Made by a program: the position numbers and the translations under genes
From: an uncultured Caulobacteraceae bacterium
GTDB taxonomy: Bacteria; Pseudomonadota; Alphaproteobacteria; Caulobacterales; TH1-2
Direction: 5' to 3'
DNA length: 27,050 nucleotides
Assembly (NCBI GenBank): GCA_937967425.1
Contig: CALBST010000070.1
Coordinates: 1-27,050 of the forward strand
Part shown: positions 13,788-20,888 of the stretch, in pieces
Numbering within the stretch: the first letter of the stretch is position 1
Layout: each line of letters begins with the position of its first letter
Notes under the pieces: model-generated
Database searches by the model: none
What the model saw: the letters and a program-made list of their open reading frames with translations, nothing else
Told to the model about the DNA's origin: nothing

Positions 13788-15176
13788 TTAGCCTAGCAAA
13801 ATCAGCGTCGCTAATCCGAGAAACGCCATAAAGCCCACCACGTCGGTGACGAAGGTGACGAATACTGAGGACGATACGGCGGGGTCGGCGCCGAGGCGGC
13901 GCAACGTTAAGGGCACGAGAATGCCGGCGAGGCCGGCGCAAGCGAAGTTGATCAGGATCGCGAGCGCAATGGCGACCGCCAAGAGCGGACTGTTAAACCA
14001 GACGATCACGACAATCGCCAAAACGAGGGCGAAGATGACGCCGTTCGACATGGCAGTCATCGCTTCGCGCAGAATGTAGCGCGGCGCGTTGGACTCTGTC
14101 AGGTCGCGCGCGGCGATGGCGCGGACGGCGACAGCGAGCGCCTGCGTGCCGGCGTTGCCGCCCATGGAGGCGACGATCGGCATCAGCACGGCGAGCGCGA
14201 TCAGCTGATCGATCGAACCTTCAAAGTTGGAAATCACCCAGGATGCGACAACGGCGGTGCCGAGGTTCACCAAGAGCCACGGCGCACGGGCGCGGACAGA
14301 CTTGAATACGCTGTCCGTCTGCGCGGCTTCGCTGACGCCGGCGAGTTTCAGCAAGTCTTCTTCGGATTCTTCGGTGATGATGTCGACGATATCGTCGACA
14401 GTGACCATGCCCTTGATGCGGCCCGCTTCATCGACCACCGGCGCTGACGCCATGTGATACTTTTGGAAGGTCTGCGCGACTTCTTCCTGGTCCATCTCGG
14501 TGCGGATGAGGATGAGCGGCGAGCGCATGATGGCGGCGAGCGGCGTATCGCGGCGGGCGCGGAGCAGGCTTGAGACACGCACGGCCCCGACCGGCTTCAT
14601 CAGCGCGTCAACCACGTAGATTTCGAAGAACTCGTCCGGCAGTTCGGCGGAATTCTCGCGCATGCGGTCAATGACGTCGCCGACCGTGTCCCCTTCGGGC
14701 GCGGCGACGTATTCGCGCTGCATGAGACGACCGGCCGTCTCTTCCTCGAACGAGAGCGCTTCTTCGACCGCAAGGCGCGTGTCTTCGTCGGCGGCGGCGA
14801 GGACCTTGCCGAGCTGCTTTTCGTCAATGTCGGCGGCGACGGCGGCGGCGTCGTCGGTATCCAGCTGGCCGAGCGCGCGGCCGACATAGTCGGACGGCAG
14901 TTCCGGGAGGATTTCCTCGCGCCGCTCCCAGGAGAGTTCGGCGAGGAACTCGGGCGGCAAATGGCGGCCGACCATCTTGGCGATGGTGAGCGCGGTCTCG
15001 AGCGGCACATGCTCGATCACGTCGGCAATGTCGGCGGGATCGAGATTGGATAGCGCCCGCCGCAGCGCCGGGCCGTCATGATCGCCGGCCGCGCCGATAA
15101 TGGTGGTTATGAAGTGCGCGTCTTCCGAGGGTGCGCGGCGCGCCTGCTCGGCCGCCGCTTCGGTTTCGGTGTTCAT
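13788..15176 (-). CDS. mgtE: MgtE magnesium transporter
   Basis: A 462-residue inner-membrane Mg2+ channel/transporter. In order: an N-terminal helical superhelix domain with many acidic residues (about 20-140; LDPADIADVIEHVP, FLAELSWERREEILPEL, GRALGQLDTDDAA); two CBS domains (about 145-265; GRLMQREYVAAPEGDTVGD, SAPVVDEAGRIKGMVTVDD); a linking helix; and five membrane helices (about 295-462) with the ion-path signature MPIVASMGGNAGTQAL. In the family, the acidic domain and CBS pair close the pore when cytosolic Mg2+ is high. The start was set at the ATG at 15176; a TTG-initiated extension to 15227 adds a polar stretch with no family match. It stands alone, divergent from the GST cluster, and no Mg2+-sensing leader RNA was recognised. 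Confidence 0.95.
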   Translation of the reverse strand: MNTETEAAAEQARRAPSEDAHFITTIIGAAGDHDGPALRRALSNLDPADIADVIEHVPLETALTIAKMVGRHLPPEFLAELSWERREEILPELPSDYVGRALGQLDTDDAAAVAADIDEKQLGKVLAAADEDTRLAVEEALSFEEETAGRLMQREYVAAPEGDTVGDVIDRMRENSAELPDEFFEIYVVDALMKPVGAVRVSSLLRARRDTPLAAIMRSPLILIRTEMDQEEVAQTFQKYHMASAPVVDEAGRIKGMVTVDDIVDIITEESEEDLLKLAGVSEAAQTDSVFKSVRARAPWLLVNLGTAVVASWVISNFEGSIDQLIALAVLMPIVASMGGNAGTQALAVAVRAIAARDLTESNAPRYILREAMTAMSNGVIFALVLAIVVIVWFNSPLLAVAIALAILINFACAGLAGILVPLTLRRLGADPAVSSSVFVTFVTDVVGFMAFLGLATLILLG

Positions 15177-15223
15177 CGGCGGGCCGTTTTGGCTCGGGGG
15201 CGAATGGGATTGGGTTCGTGCTC

Positions 15224-15252
15224 TCAAAACGCCGCGTTGCGCTTCACGTCAA
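15224..15252 (-). promoter_or_regulatory. Possible mgtE promoter
   Basis: On the minus strand TTGACG (15252-15247) is followed after 17 nt by TTTTGA (15229-15224). The -35 is good and the -10 is poor, so this is only a candidate. Confidence 0.25.
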
Positions 15253-15355
15253 CCCCGGAGGCGCAAGAAAACCCAATCAATGAGGCTCGCCCTCATGTCG
15301 GAACGGTTGAGGCTGGTGCGTCCTTGGGACGGATCAGAACCGGAGACCGTCCAAC

Positions 15356-15976
15356 ATGGCTTTCAAGCTCTACGAATTCGCCGTCACCCGCTCCTCGCGC
15401 GTGCGGTTCACCTTGCAGGAACTCGGACTACCGTTCGAGAGCGTGGATGGCCCCGAGACCTTCAAGCATCCCGACGTGGCGGCGATCCATCCGCTGAGCA
15501 AGCTGCCAGCTGTTCGCGACGACGGGCGGCCGCTGTTTGAGAGCGCCGCGATCTGCACATGGCTGGCGGACAGTCACCCTGAGGCGGAATTGATTGCGCC
15601 GTCCGGCACATGGGCGCGGGCGCTGCACGATCAATGGACCTCGTTCGCTCTAACGGAGGTCGAGGCGCACTTGTGGCATACGGCGCGCAATTTGTTTGTG
15701 CTGCCGGAGGAAGAGCGACTGCCGGCTGTGTTTCCGCAGAATGAGAAAGCGACGAAGCAAGGGCTTGGCGTCCTCGATCAGGAATTACGCGGCAAGGATT
15801 GGATCATCGAGGATCGTTTCTCAGTGACCGACATCATCCTCAGCTATGACGTGTGCTGGGCCTACTTTCTTGGACTCACTGACGGCATGACGGCGCTCAA
15901 CGCCTATGCGGATCGTGTCCTGGCGCGCCCGCACTGTCCGTACGGCGCGATGAAGCAAGTTTCGCAACAGAATTGA
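15356..15976 (+). CDS. Glutathione S-transferase family protein (1)
   Basis: A 206-residue cytosolic GST. The N-terminal thioredoxin-like domain runs MAFKLYEFAVTRSSRVRFTL (Ser13/Ser14 near the usual glutathione-activating position), with the cis-proline loop SKLPAV and the glutathione-binding FESAAICTWLAD. The C-terminal all-helical domain includes a DWIIEDRFSVTDIILSYDV segment, the 'FS.AD' capping box with Thr in place of Ala. It probably conjugates or reduces electrophiles; the substrate is unknown. GGAGA lies upstream of the ATG. First gene of a cluster with a DoxX-type membrane protein and a second GST, all within a few bases of each other. Confidence 0.9.
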   Translation: MAFKLYEFAVTRSSRVRFTLQELGLPFESVDGPETFKHPDVAAIHPLSKLPAVRDDGRPLFESAAICTWLADSHPEAELIAPSGTWARALHDQWTSFALTEVEAHLWHTARNLFVLPEEERLPAVFPQNEKATKQGLGVLDQELRGKDWIIEDRFSVTDIILSYDVCWAYFLGLTDGMTALNAYADRVLARPHCPYGAMKQVSQQN

Positions 15977-15988
15977 GTGGTGGTAACG

Positions 15989-16384
15989 ATGAAGGCCAGC
16001 GCATCGGTTTGGGTGGGGCGCTTGATGAGCGCGCTTTTCGTGGTGTTCATGCTGGGGGCTTCGGTGTTCCCGAAGCTTTCCGGCATGCCGATCGCAGAAG
16101 AGATCATGCAGGGGCTCGGCTGGCCGCCGGGCTATGTGTTCTACATCGGTATTCTGGAACTGGTGCTGACGCTGCTCTACGCGTACAGGCCGACAAGCGT
16201 GCTGGGCGCGGTGCTGTTCATGGGACTGCTCGGCGGCGCGATGGCGACGAACTTGCGCGCCGATCAACCGTTGTTCAGCCACACGTTGTTCAGCGTCTAT
16301 CTCGGCCTTTTCATGTGGGGCGGGCTGTGGTTGCGGGATGAGAAACTTCGCGCGGTGTTCCCGTGGCGGCGGAAGGAGACGTGA
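15989..16384 (+). CDS. DoxX-like small membrane protein
   Basis: A 131-residue protein with four hydrophobic segments: VGRLMSALFVVFMLGASVF, GYVFYIGILELVLTLLYAY, VLGAVLFMGLLGGAMATNL and FSVYLGLFMWGGLWL. The order and the G.LEL and 'GG..A' positions fit the DoxX/DoxX-like family. Relatives occur with oxidative-stress and thiol-handling proteins in some bacteria. Sitting between two GST genes fits a role in redox or electrophile handling, which remains an inference. The ATG at 15989 is preferred; a GTG at 15977, immediately after the GST stop, would add four residues. Confidence 0.8.
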   Translation: MKASASVWVGRLMSALFVVFMLGASVFPKLSGMPIAEEIMQGLGWPPGYVFYIGILELVLTLLYAYRPTSVLGAVLFMGLLGGAMATNLRADQPLFSHTLFSVYLGLFMWGGLWLRDEKLRAVFPWRRKET

Positions 16385-16385
16385 A

Positions 16386-17024
16386 ATGGGCGAACTTGTT
16401 GTCGTCACCTACGATTGGGTGCCGCCGCCGCCGCGCGGGTTTGTGCGGGATTTGCGCGTGCGTTGGGCGCTAGAAGAGGCGGGCCTGCCCTACCGCGTCG
16501 AGTCGACGCCGTTCAAGGATCGCGGCGCTGAGCACCTTGCGGCGCAGCCGTTCGGGCAAGTGCCGTGGCTGAAGGATGGCGATCTCACCATTTTCGAAAG
16601 CGGCGCGATACTGCTGCATCTCGGTGAGAAGAGCGAAAAGCTGATGCCGCGCGATGCGAAGAAACGCACCGAGGTGGTCGAGTGGGTGTTCGGCGCGCTG
16701 AATTCTGTCGAGATGGCGAGCTTGCCGTGGGCGTTCTTTCACTTCACCGGCGATCCGCGCGAGGGCTCGGGCTGGAAGTGGCTGGTCGATTTCATCACCA
16801 TCCGGCTGCAGCGCCTGGAGCCAGTGCTGCAGAAGCGCGATTGGCTGGCGGGCGAGTTCTCGGTGGCGGATATTCTGATGGCCGACGTGTTGCGGCTGGT
16901 GAACCGCTTCGATGGGCTCGCGGATTATCCGGCATGCAAAGCCTACGTCGCCCGCGCCGAAGCGCGACCGGCGTTCAAGAAAGCGCTCGCCGATCAGATG
17001 GCGCACTTTGCGGCGGCTGATTAG
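16386..17024 (+). CDS. Glutathione S-transferase family protein (2)
   Basis: A 212-residue cytosolic GST, clearly distinct from the first. The thioredoxin-like domain has GFVRDLRVRWALEEAGLPY, PFGQVPWLKDGDL with the cis-proline, and FESGAILLHLGE for glutathione binding. The helical domain has DWLAGEFSVADILMADVLR, the FSVAD capping box and hydrophobic staple of the family. The active-site region (TYDWVPPPPRGFVRD) carries a Tyr and four consecutive prolines but no obvious Ser or Cys, which resembles poorly studied bacterial classes. Starts one base after the DoxX stop. The stop overlaps the convergent tetR stop by 3-4 bases. Confidence 0.9.
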   Translation: MGELVVVTYDWVPPPPRGFVRDLRVRWALEEAGLPYRVESTPFKDRGAEHLAAQPFGQVPWLKDGDLTIFESGAILLHLGEKSEKLMPRDAKKRTEVVEWVFGALNSVEMASLPWAFFHFTGDPREGSGWKWLVDFITIRLQRLEPVLQKRDWLAGEFSVADILMADVLRLVNRFDGLADYPACKAYVARAEARPAFKKALADQMAHFAAAD

Positions 17025-17575
17025 CCGCGCGCCATGCCGGCGAGGACGATATCGATCATCTTGTAGGCGTTCTTTTCCCAACCGGGCTTGGCGAACGCCG
17101 ACATGCCGACAACGGCGCGGAGAATATCGAGGGGGGCGACATCGAGCTTTATGTCGCCGTTCTTCTCGGCGTTGCGCGCGAGCGTGTTGATCGCCGTTTC
17201 GATCTCGGCGCCGGAGGACGATTTGAGCTTCGGCCCAAGCGCCTCGACCACGAGCTGCTTGGTGGCGAAGTAGCGCACGAAGAGGCGCAACCACTCACGC
17301 AACGCTTCGAGCGGTTCCTCGTTGACGATGAGGCGTTCGGCGGCGGCGGAGAGCTTCTGGGTTTCGTCGGCATAGACGTCCTGCAGCAGCGCTTCGCGGT
17401 TCGGGAAGTGGCGATAGAGCGTGCCGATTCCCACGCCCGCGTTGCGGGCGATTTCTTCCAGCGGCACGGCGGCCCCCTTCTCGGCGAACGCGGCCTTGGC
17501 CGTCTCCAGCAGCAGGGCGCGGTTCTGCTCGGCGTCGGCGCGAGGCTTGCGGGCGGGAGCTTTCTTGGTTGTCAC
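17021..17575 (-). CDS. TetR family transcriptional regulator
   Basis: A 184-residue repressor-type regulator. The basic tail (TTKKAPARKPRAD) is followed by a helix-turn-helix at about residues 18-65: LLLETAKAAFAEKGAAVPLEEIARNAGVGIGTLYRHFPNRE, written here across two helices and the recognition helix IGTLYRHF. The C-terminal helical domain (about 75-184) would bind the inducer and dimerise; KPGWEKNAYKMIDIVLAG closes it. The start is GTG (17575). It diverges from a short-chain dehydrogenase gene, with two palindromes in the shared promoter, so it most likely represses both itself and that gene. The inducer is unknown and may be a substrate of the dehydrogenase. Confidence 0.93.
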   Translation of the reverse strand: MTTKKAPARKPRADAEQNRALLLETAKAAFAEKGAAVPLEEIARNAGVGIGTLYRHFPNREALLQDVYADETQKLSAAAERLIVNEEPLEALREWLRLFVRYFATKQLVVEALGPKLKSSSGAEIETAINTLARNAEKNGDIKLDVAPLDILRAVVGMSAFAKPGWEKNAYKMIDIVLAGMARG

Positions 17576-17596
17576 AAAAATACTGAATCTTGACGC

Positions 17597-17625
17597 TTGC
17601 TAAACGGAGGTGTCCTCCGTATATA
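17597..17625 (+). promoter_or_regulatory. Promoter of the short-chain dehydrogenase gene
   Basis: TTGCTA (17597-17602), a 17-nt spacer and TATATA (17620-17625). The first TetR-type palindrome fills the spacer, so bound repressor would block RNA polymerase. Confidence 0.65.
17604..17620. promoter_or_regulatory. TetR-type operator 1
   Basis: ACGGAGG-TGT-CCTCCGT is a perfect palindrome with 7-bp arms between the -35 and -10 of the dehydrogenase promoter. Confidence 0.75.
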
Positions 17626-17626
17626 A

Positions 17627-17643
17627 CCGGAGGCCGCCTCCTT
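17627..17643. promoter_or_regulatory. TetR-type operator 2
   Basis: CCGGAGG-CCG-CCTCCTT repeats the GGAGG-N3-CCTCC core of operator 1. The centres of the two sites are 23 bp apart, about two helical turns. It lies just downstream of the -10. Confidence 0.65.
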
Positions 17644-17709
17644 TTATGCCGGAAACGCACATGCGAAGCAACCGGCGCGGCAGGCTAGATTTTCAGATTG
17701 GAGACAGTG

Positions 17710-18678
17710 ATGGCCAGAACATTTGGCGCGACCTCGACCACCGACGACGTGCTCGAAGGCGAGAACCTTTCAGGCAAGCGCGTATTGGTGACCGGCGTGT
17801 CCGCCGGGCTCGGCGTTGAGACGGCGCGGGCGCTGGCGGCGCATGGCGCGCATGTGATCGGCGCGGCGCGGAATTTGAAGAAGGCCGAGCGCGCAACAGC
17901 GCAAGTGCGCGAAGATGCGCGCAATGGCGGCGGGCTTGAGCTGATCGAACTCGATCTTGCCTCGCTGAAGAGCGTGCGGGCGGCGGCGGACAAGTTGCTG
18001 GCGGAAGGCAAGCCGCTGGACATCATCATCGCCAATGCCGGCGTGATGGCGACGCCGTTTGGCAAGACTGAGGATGGTTTCGAGACGCAGTTTGGCACCA
18101 ATCATATCGGGCACTTCGTGTTCGTGAACAAAATTGCGCCATTGCTGCGCGCGGGCGGACGCTTTGTGAGCCTCGCGTCGTCGGGGCATCGCCGCAGCGA
18201 TGTTGACCTGGAAGATCCGAATTTCGAACGCGGCCATTACGATCCGTGGGTTGCGTACGGACGCGCAAAGACGGCCAACGTTCTGTTCGCGGTGGAATTC
18301 GACCGGCGCTGGCGCGATCGCGGTATTCGCGGCGTTGCGGTGCATCCGGGCGGCATCCGCACTGAGCTTGGCCGCCACCTACCGGAAGGCGCGGTCGAGG
18401 CGATGCTTGAGCATCTGAACAAGCAGGCCGTCGCGGCGGGCAAGGAGAAATACGAGTTCAAGAGCATACCGCAGGGCGCGGCGACTTCGGTTTGGGCCGG
18501 CGTCGTAGCGAACGCGGATGATGTTGGCGGGCGGTATTGCGAAGACTGCCAAGTCGCGGAAATCACGCAGACCGGCGGACTCGACCTGAGCCGCGGCGTG
18601 CGCCCCTACGCGCTCGATGGCGAACGCGCCAAGGCGCTTTGGGCCAAGAGCGAAGAATGGGTCGGCGAAAAATTCTGA
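17710..18678 (+). CDS. Short-chain dehydrogenase/reductase (retinol-dehydrogenase-like)
   Basis: A 322-residue NAD(P)-dependent oxidoreductase of the classical SDR fold. Visible are the cofactor loop TGVSAGLG (28-35), NAG (109-111), Asn131 in NHIGHF, Ser157/158 and the catalytic pair Tyr183/Lys187 in YGRAK. Arg54 in AARN suggests NADP preference. The pattern TNHIGHF...LASSGHRR...PGGIRTELGRHL is that of the RDH/WWOX-like group common in bacteria. An extra C-terminal region of about 60 residues carries CEDCQ. GGAGA 5 nt upstream supports the ATG at 17710 over a TTG at 17698. It is probably derepressed when the divergent TetR protein binds its ligand. The substrate is unknown. Confidence 0.93.
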   Translation: MARTFGATSTTDDVLEGENLSGKRVLVTGVSAGLGVETARALAAHGAHVIGAARNLKKAERATAQVREDARNGGGLELIELDLASLKSVRAAADKLLAEGKPLDIIIANAGVMATPFGKTEDGFETQFGTNHIGHFVFVNKIAPLLRAGGRFVSLASSGHRRSDVDLEDPNFERGHYDPWVAYGRAKTANVLFAVEFDRRWRDRGIRGVAVHPGGIRTELGRHLPEGAVEAMLEHLNKQAVAAGKEKYEFKSIPQGAATSVWAGVVANADDVGGRYCEDCQVAEITQTGGLDLSRGVRPYALDGERAKALWAKSEEWVGEKF

Positions 18679-18726
18679 GATGCGCGCCTGCGCTGGGCTC
18701 TGGCCTGCCAGCCCTTGCGCGAAGGC

Positions 18727-18811
18727 TGGTGCGCTCGAGAGGACTCGAACCTCCACGATGTTACTCGCTGCCACCTCAAGGCAGTGCGTCTACCAATTCC
18801 GCCACGAGCGC
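18727..18811 (-). tRNA. tRNA-Leu (anticodon GAG)
   Basis: Read on the minus strand, the acceptor stem GCGCTCG/CGAGCGC is followed by discriminator A and an encoded CCA. The D-arm TGGCGGAATTGGTAGACGC is typical of leucine tRNAs. The anticodon stem CTGCC/GGCAG encloses the loop TTGAGGT, giving anticodon GAG. A long variable arm follows, then GGAGGTTCGAGTCCTCT as the T-arm. It reads CUC and CUU codons. The total of 85 nt is normal for this class II tRNA. Confidence 0.97.
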
Positions 18812-18907
18812 ATTTGTCAGGGCCCCGATGACCCCGGCTTGGTAAGGGCGCGGGGGTAGCAGAGCCGCCCCGGCGGGACAAGACCCGCCGCGGGGGCCGG
18901 ACAGAAC

Positions 18908-18933
18908 AAAGGCCGGAGTCGCCTCCGGCCTTT
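18908..18933. terminator. Bidirectional-looking intrinsic terminator
   Basis: A 10-bp perfect stem, AAAGGCCGGA / TCCGGCCTTT with a 6-nt loop, lies 25 nt past the stop of the minus-strand secreted-protein gene. The stem's own T-run and the following TTTGTTCTG give it a weak U-tract on the minus strand. Confidence 0.75.
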
Positions 18934-18957
18934 GGGTGTCCGAATTGGAGCGCAAGC

Positions 18958-19443
18958 CTAGTGGCTGGTCAGCTCCGAGATCCGCAGCGTGGCTTGGGCG
19001 GTGCCGCCACCATAGGTGCCGACCCAGATGTCATAGAGACCGGCCTGCGGGTTATCGATGCGCATGCCCGGGTTCATGCCGTTGAAGCCGCCATCGTCTT
19101 CGCAAAGCCACTGGCCGCTTGGCGTACGGACCACCAACGTGGTGTCGGTTTGGGAGTCAGCGGAGATGACCAGCGGCAAGCCGCTGTTGCCAGCGCCCCA
19201 ATAGAGATCGAAATCCGGGGCGTTGGCGATGAAGCCGGGGCACGCGTTCCCAAGGGCTTGGCGCGCGTTGATCGGACCGCCGGCGACCAGCGCCACCTCG
19301 TAGGGGTCTGGGGTGAAGCCTGGGGACAGGCGGACCGAACCGTAGGTAGGCTGAGCCTGCCAGTTCTGTGCAGCGGCAACCCCCGCGCTCAGAGCGACAG
19401 CAGCCGCCGCAATGGCGGCCACGATAAGCGACTTCTTCGTCAT
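18958..19443 (-). CDS. Small secreted protein of unknown function
   Basis: A 161-residue protein with a clear Sec signal peptide (MTKKSLIVAAIAAAAVALSA, then GVAAAQ; cleavage probable after AAA at about residue 25). The mature part begins NWQAQPTYGSVRLSPGFTPDPY and contains CPGFIANAPDFDLYW, SADSQTDTTLVVRTPSGQWLCEDDGG and a C-terminal AGLYDIWVGTYGG...LRISE. Two cysteines could form one disulphide. The DTTLVV...DDGG...YDIWVG order resembles pre-peptidase C-terminal-like beta-sandwich modules, and similar proteins in Caulobacterales are sometimes labelled 'peptidase S1' although no protease triad is visible here. The start was set at the ATG at 19443, which heads the signal peptide. Confidence 0.82.
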   Translation of the reverse strand: MTKKSLIVAAIAAAAVALSAGVAAAQNWQAQPTYGSVRLSPGFTPDPYEVALVAGGPINARQALGNACPGFIANAPDFDLYWGAGNSGLPLVISADSQTDTTLVVRTPSGQWLCEDDGGFNGMNPGMRIDNPQAGLYDIWVGTYGGGTAQATLRISELTSH

Positions 19444-19561
19444 GATATTCCCCGTGAGAGTGCGCGCCGGGCTCTGGCACGCGAGTGTATTCTGGCGTCC
19501 CACGCCTGAGCCCAACATGAACGAGCCGACAGGATTCCGTCCACCCCAAAATAGAGGGAGA

Positions 19562-19819
19562 TTAGGCGGCGGCGTGGAATTCGTGGACGTCGGCTGGTTC
19601 GGTTACCGTGATGCATAACCGGTCACCCTGAATGGTGATTTCGCCCCGGGCGATCGGGTGTCCCGCCGCGAGAATCCAGAGCTCGTCGGTCTCCTTGGTG
19701 TCCAGCGGAATGACAGCGCCGCGGCCCATGCGCAGGAGCTGCTGCATCGGCATAGAGCAACGGCCCAAAACGACACTCAGTTCGATATCGACATGATGGA
19801 CTTGGCTTTTACCAGACAC
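19562..19819 (-). CDS. FliN/FliM C-terminal (SpoA) domain protein
   Basis: An 85-residue protein that is almost wholly one SpoA/FliN domain: VDIELSVVLGRCSMPMQQLLRMGRGAVIPLDTKETDELWILAAG, followed by HPIARGEITIQGDRLCITVTE (quoted in two parts). In flagellar motors FliN forms the C-ring rim with FliM and binds switch proteins. Here it lacks the N-terminal extension of typical FliN (about 110 residues or more) and stands alone, away from any flagellar gene. It could be the cell's FliN in a dispersed flagellar set, a paralogue, or a C-ring accessory. The start is GTG at 19819, with GGGGTCG upstream. Confidence 0.85.
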   Translation of the reverse strand: MSGKSQVHHVDIELSVVLGRCSMPMQQLLRMGRGAVIPLDTKETDELWILAAGHPIARGEITIQGDRLCITVTEPADVHEFHAAA

Positions 19820-19880
19820 GCGACGACCCCATTTGATTCTGCTCTAGTCGACCCTGAAAGGGTTGCGAGCGTGTGAACGG

Positions 19881-20546
19881 ATGATCGGCTGGGCTATCTC
19901 ATCAGGGCTGACGGACTACGAAACCGCGGTCGCGGCGATGGAAGCGCGCGCGGCCGCAATCGCAGCGGGCGAAGCCGGCGAGTTGGTTTGGCTCCTGGAA
20001 CATCCCCCGCTCTACACGGCGGGCGTCAGCGCCAAGGACACGGACTTGCTGGCGCCGGGCCGGTTTCCGGTGTTTCGGACCGGGCGCGGCGGTCAGTTCA
20101 CCTATCACGGGCCGGGGCAACGCGTGGCGTATGTGATGCTCGATCTGCGCGAACGCGGGCGTGACGTGACCAAGTTCGTGAAAGATCTGGAGACATGGAT
20201 CATCGGCGCATTGGCGGACTTCAACGTGAAGGGCGAAATTCGGGACGGGCGCGTCGGCGTTTGGGTGGAGCGCAAAGGGCCGGGCTGGGCGCGTGAGGAT
20301 AAGATCGCGGCGATTGGGGTGCGGCTGCGCAAGTGGGTGAGCTTTCACGGCATCGCGTTCAACGTTGAGCCGGATTTGGAACATTTCTCCGGCATCACGC
20401 CATGCGGAATTTCCGCGCCGCAATTCGGCGTGACGAGCCTGGTTGATCTTGGGCTGCCGGTGACGATGAGCGATGCGGATGTGGCGCTGCGCGCTTCGTT
20501 CGAGCGGGTGTTCGGCAAGACGGAACTTACGCAGGCGCCGGCATAG
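19881..20546 (+). CDS. lipB: Lipoyl(octanoyl) transferase
   Basis: A 221-residue cytosolic enzyme that moves octanoate from acyl carrier protein to the lipoyl domains of 2-oxoacid dehydrogenases and the glycine-cleavage H protein, the first step of lipoate synthesis. The conserved blocks are [21 protein letters not shown] (His76), [17 protein letters not shown] (Lys141, the catalytic lysine) and GITPCGI (Cys175, the acyl-thioester cysteine). Length and order match the family. The ATG at 19881 was chosen; a TTG at 19863 would add six residues. No lipA gene is visible in the window. Divergent from the FliN-like gene. Confidence 0.96.
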   Translation: MIGWAISSGLTDYETAVAAMEARAAAIAAGEAGELVWLLEHPPLYTAGVSAKDTDLLAPGRFPVFRTGRGGQFTYHGPGQRVAYVMLDLRERGRDVTKFVKDLETWIIGALADFNVKGEIRDGRVGVWVERKGPGWAREDKIAAIGVRLRKWVSFHGIAFNVEPDLEHFSGITPCGISAPQFGVTSLVDLGLPVTMSDADVALRASFERVFGKTELTQAPA

Positions 20547-20588
20547 GCCGCCCGAGATAATTGCATCCAAGTTCATATGCGCAGACAT

Positions 20589-20616
20589 CTCCGTAGCACG
20601 ACGACGGAGAGAAGAG
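20589..20616 (+). promoter_or_regulatory. Hairpin covering the ribosome-binding site of a small ORF
   Basis: CTCCGT (20589-20594) pairs perfectly with ACGGAG (20604-20609). The right arm contains the GGAG that serves as Shine-Dalgarno for the ATG at 20617, so folding would hide the site. Confidence 0.4.
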
Positions 20617-20769
20617 ATGAAAGCGCAGCCTGCCGACAGAATCGTCAAGCGCATCAGCGCGCGGGAATGGTTCGCGCGCTATGGCGCTCTTGATCTCCGC
20701 AAGCGCCATCAACAGACGGCTCAGCCGCAGATGCACGCGCCGGCGGACCGCATTGCGGTTCGCGCTTAG
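20617..20769 (+). CDS. Small basic protein, hypothetical
   Basis: A 50-residue frame beginning MKAQPADRIVKRISAREWFARYG, written here as its first 23 residues in two overlapping halves: MKAQPADRIVKRI and SAREWFARYG. It is rich in Arg and His (RKRHQQ) with no membrane segment. Support comes from GGAGAGAAG before the ATG and an intrinsic terminator 27 nt past the stop. It lies between lipB and the histidine kinase gene. The family is not recognised. The frame extends upstream to 20473 inside lipB, but that part is an out-of-frame shadow. Confidence 0.45.
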   Translation: MKAQPADRIVKRISAREWFARYGALDLRKRHQQTAQPQMHAPADRIAVRA

Positions 20770-20795
20770 CGCCCCCTCCCAGAGTGCGAATCCTG

Positions 20796-20827
20796 AAGGC
20801 GCGCCTCGCAAGCGCGCCTTTGTCTTT
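20796..20827 (+). terminator. Intrinsic terminator after the small ORF
   Basis: A 9-bp stem, AAGGCGCGC / GCGCGCCTT with a 7-nt loop, is followed by TGTCTTTG. It separates lipB and the small ORF from the histidine kinase gene. Confidence 0.7.
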
Positions 20828-20888
20828 GCGCTGCCATCACACTCCGCTTACCGCGCGTTACGAGATCACAGCGTCTAACGTCGAACTT

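Noticed and set aside
15177..15355. Magnesium riboswitch before mgtE
   Set aside because: The 179-nt region shows only a short TGAGG/CCTCA pairing and none of the complex helices of an M-box. Nothing beyond a weak promoter candidate could be supported.
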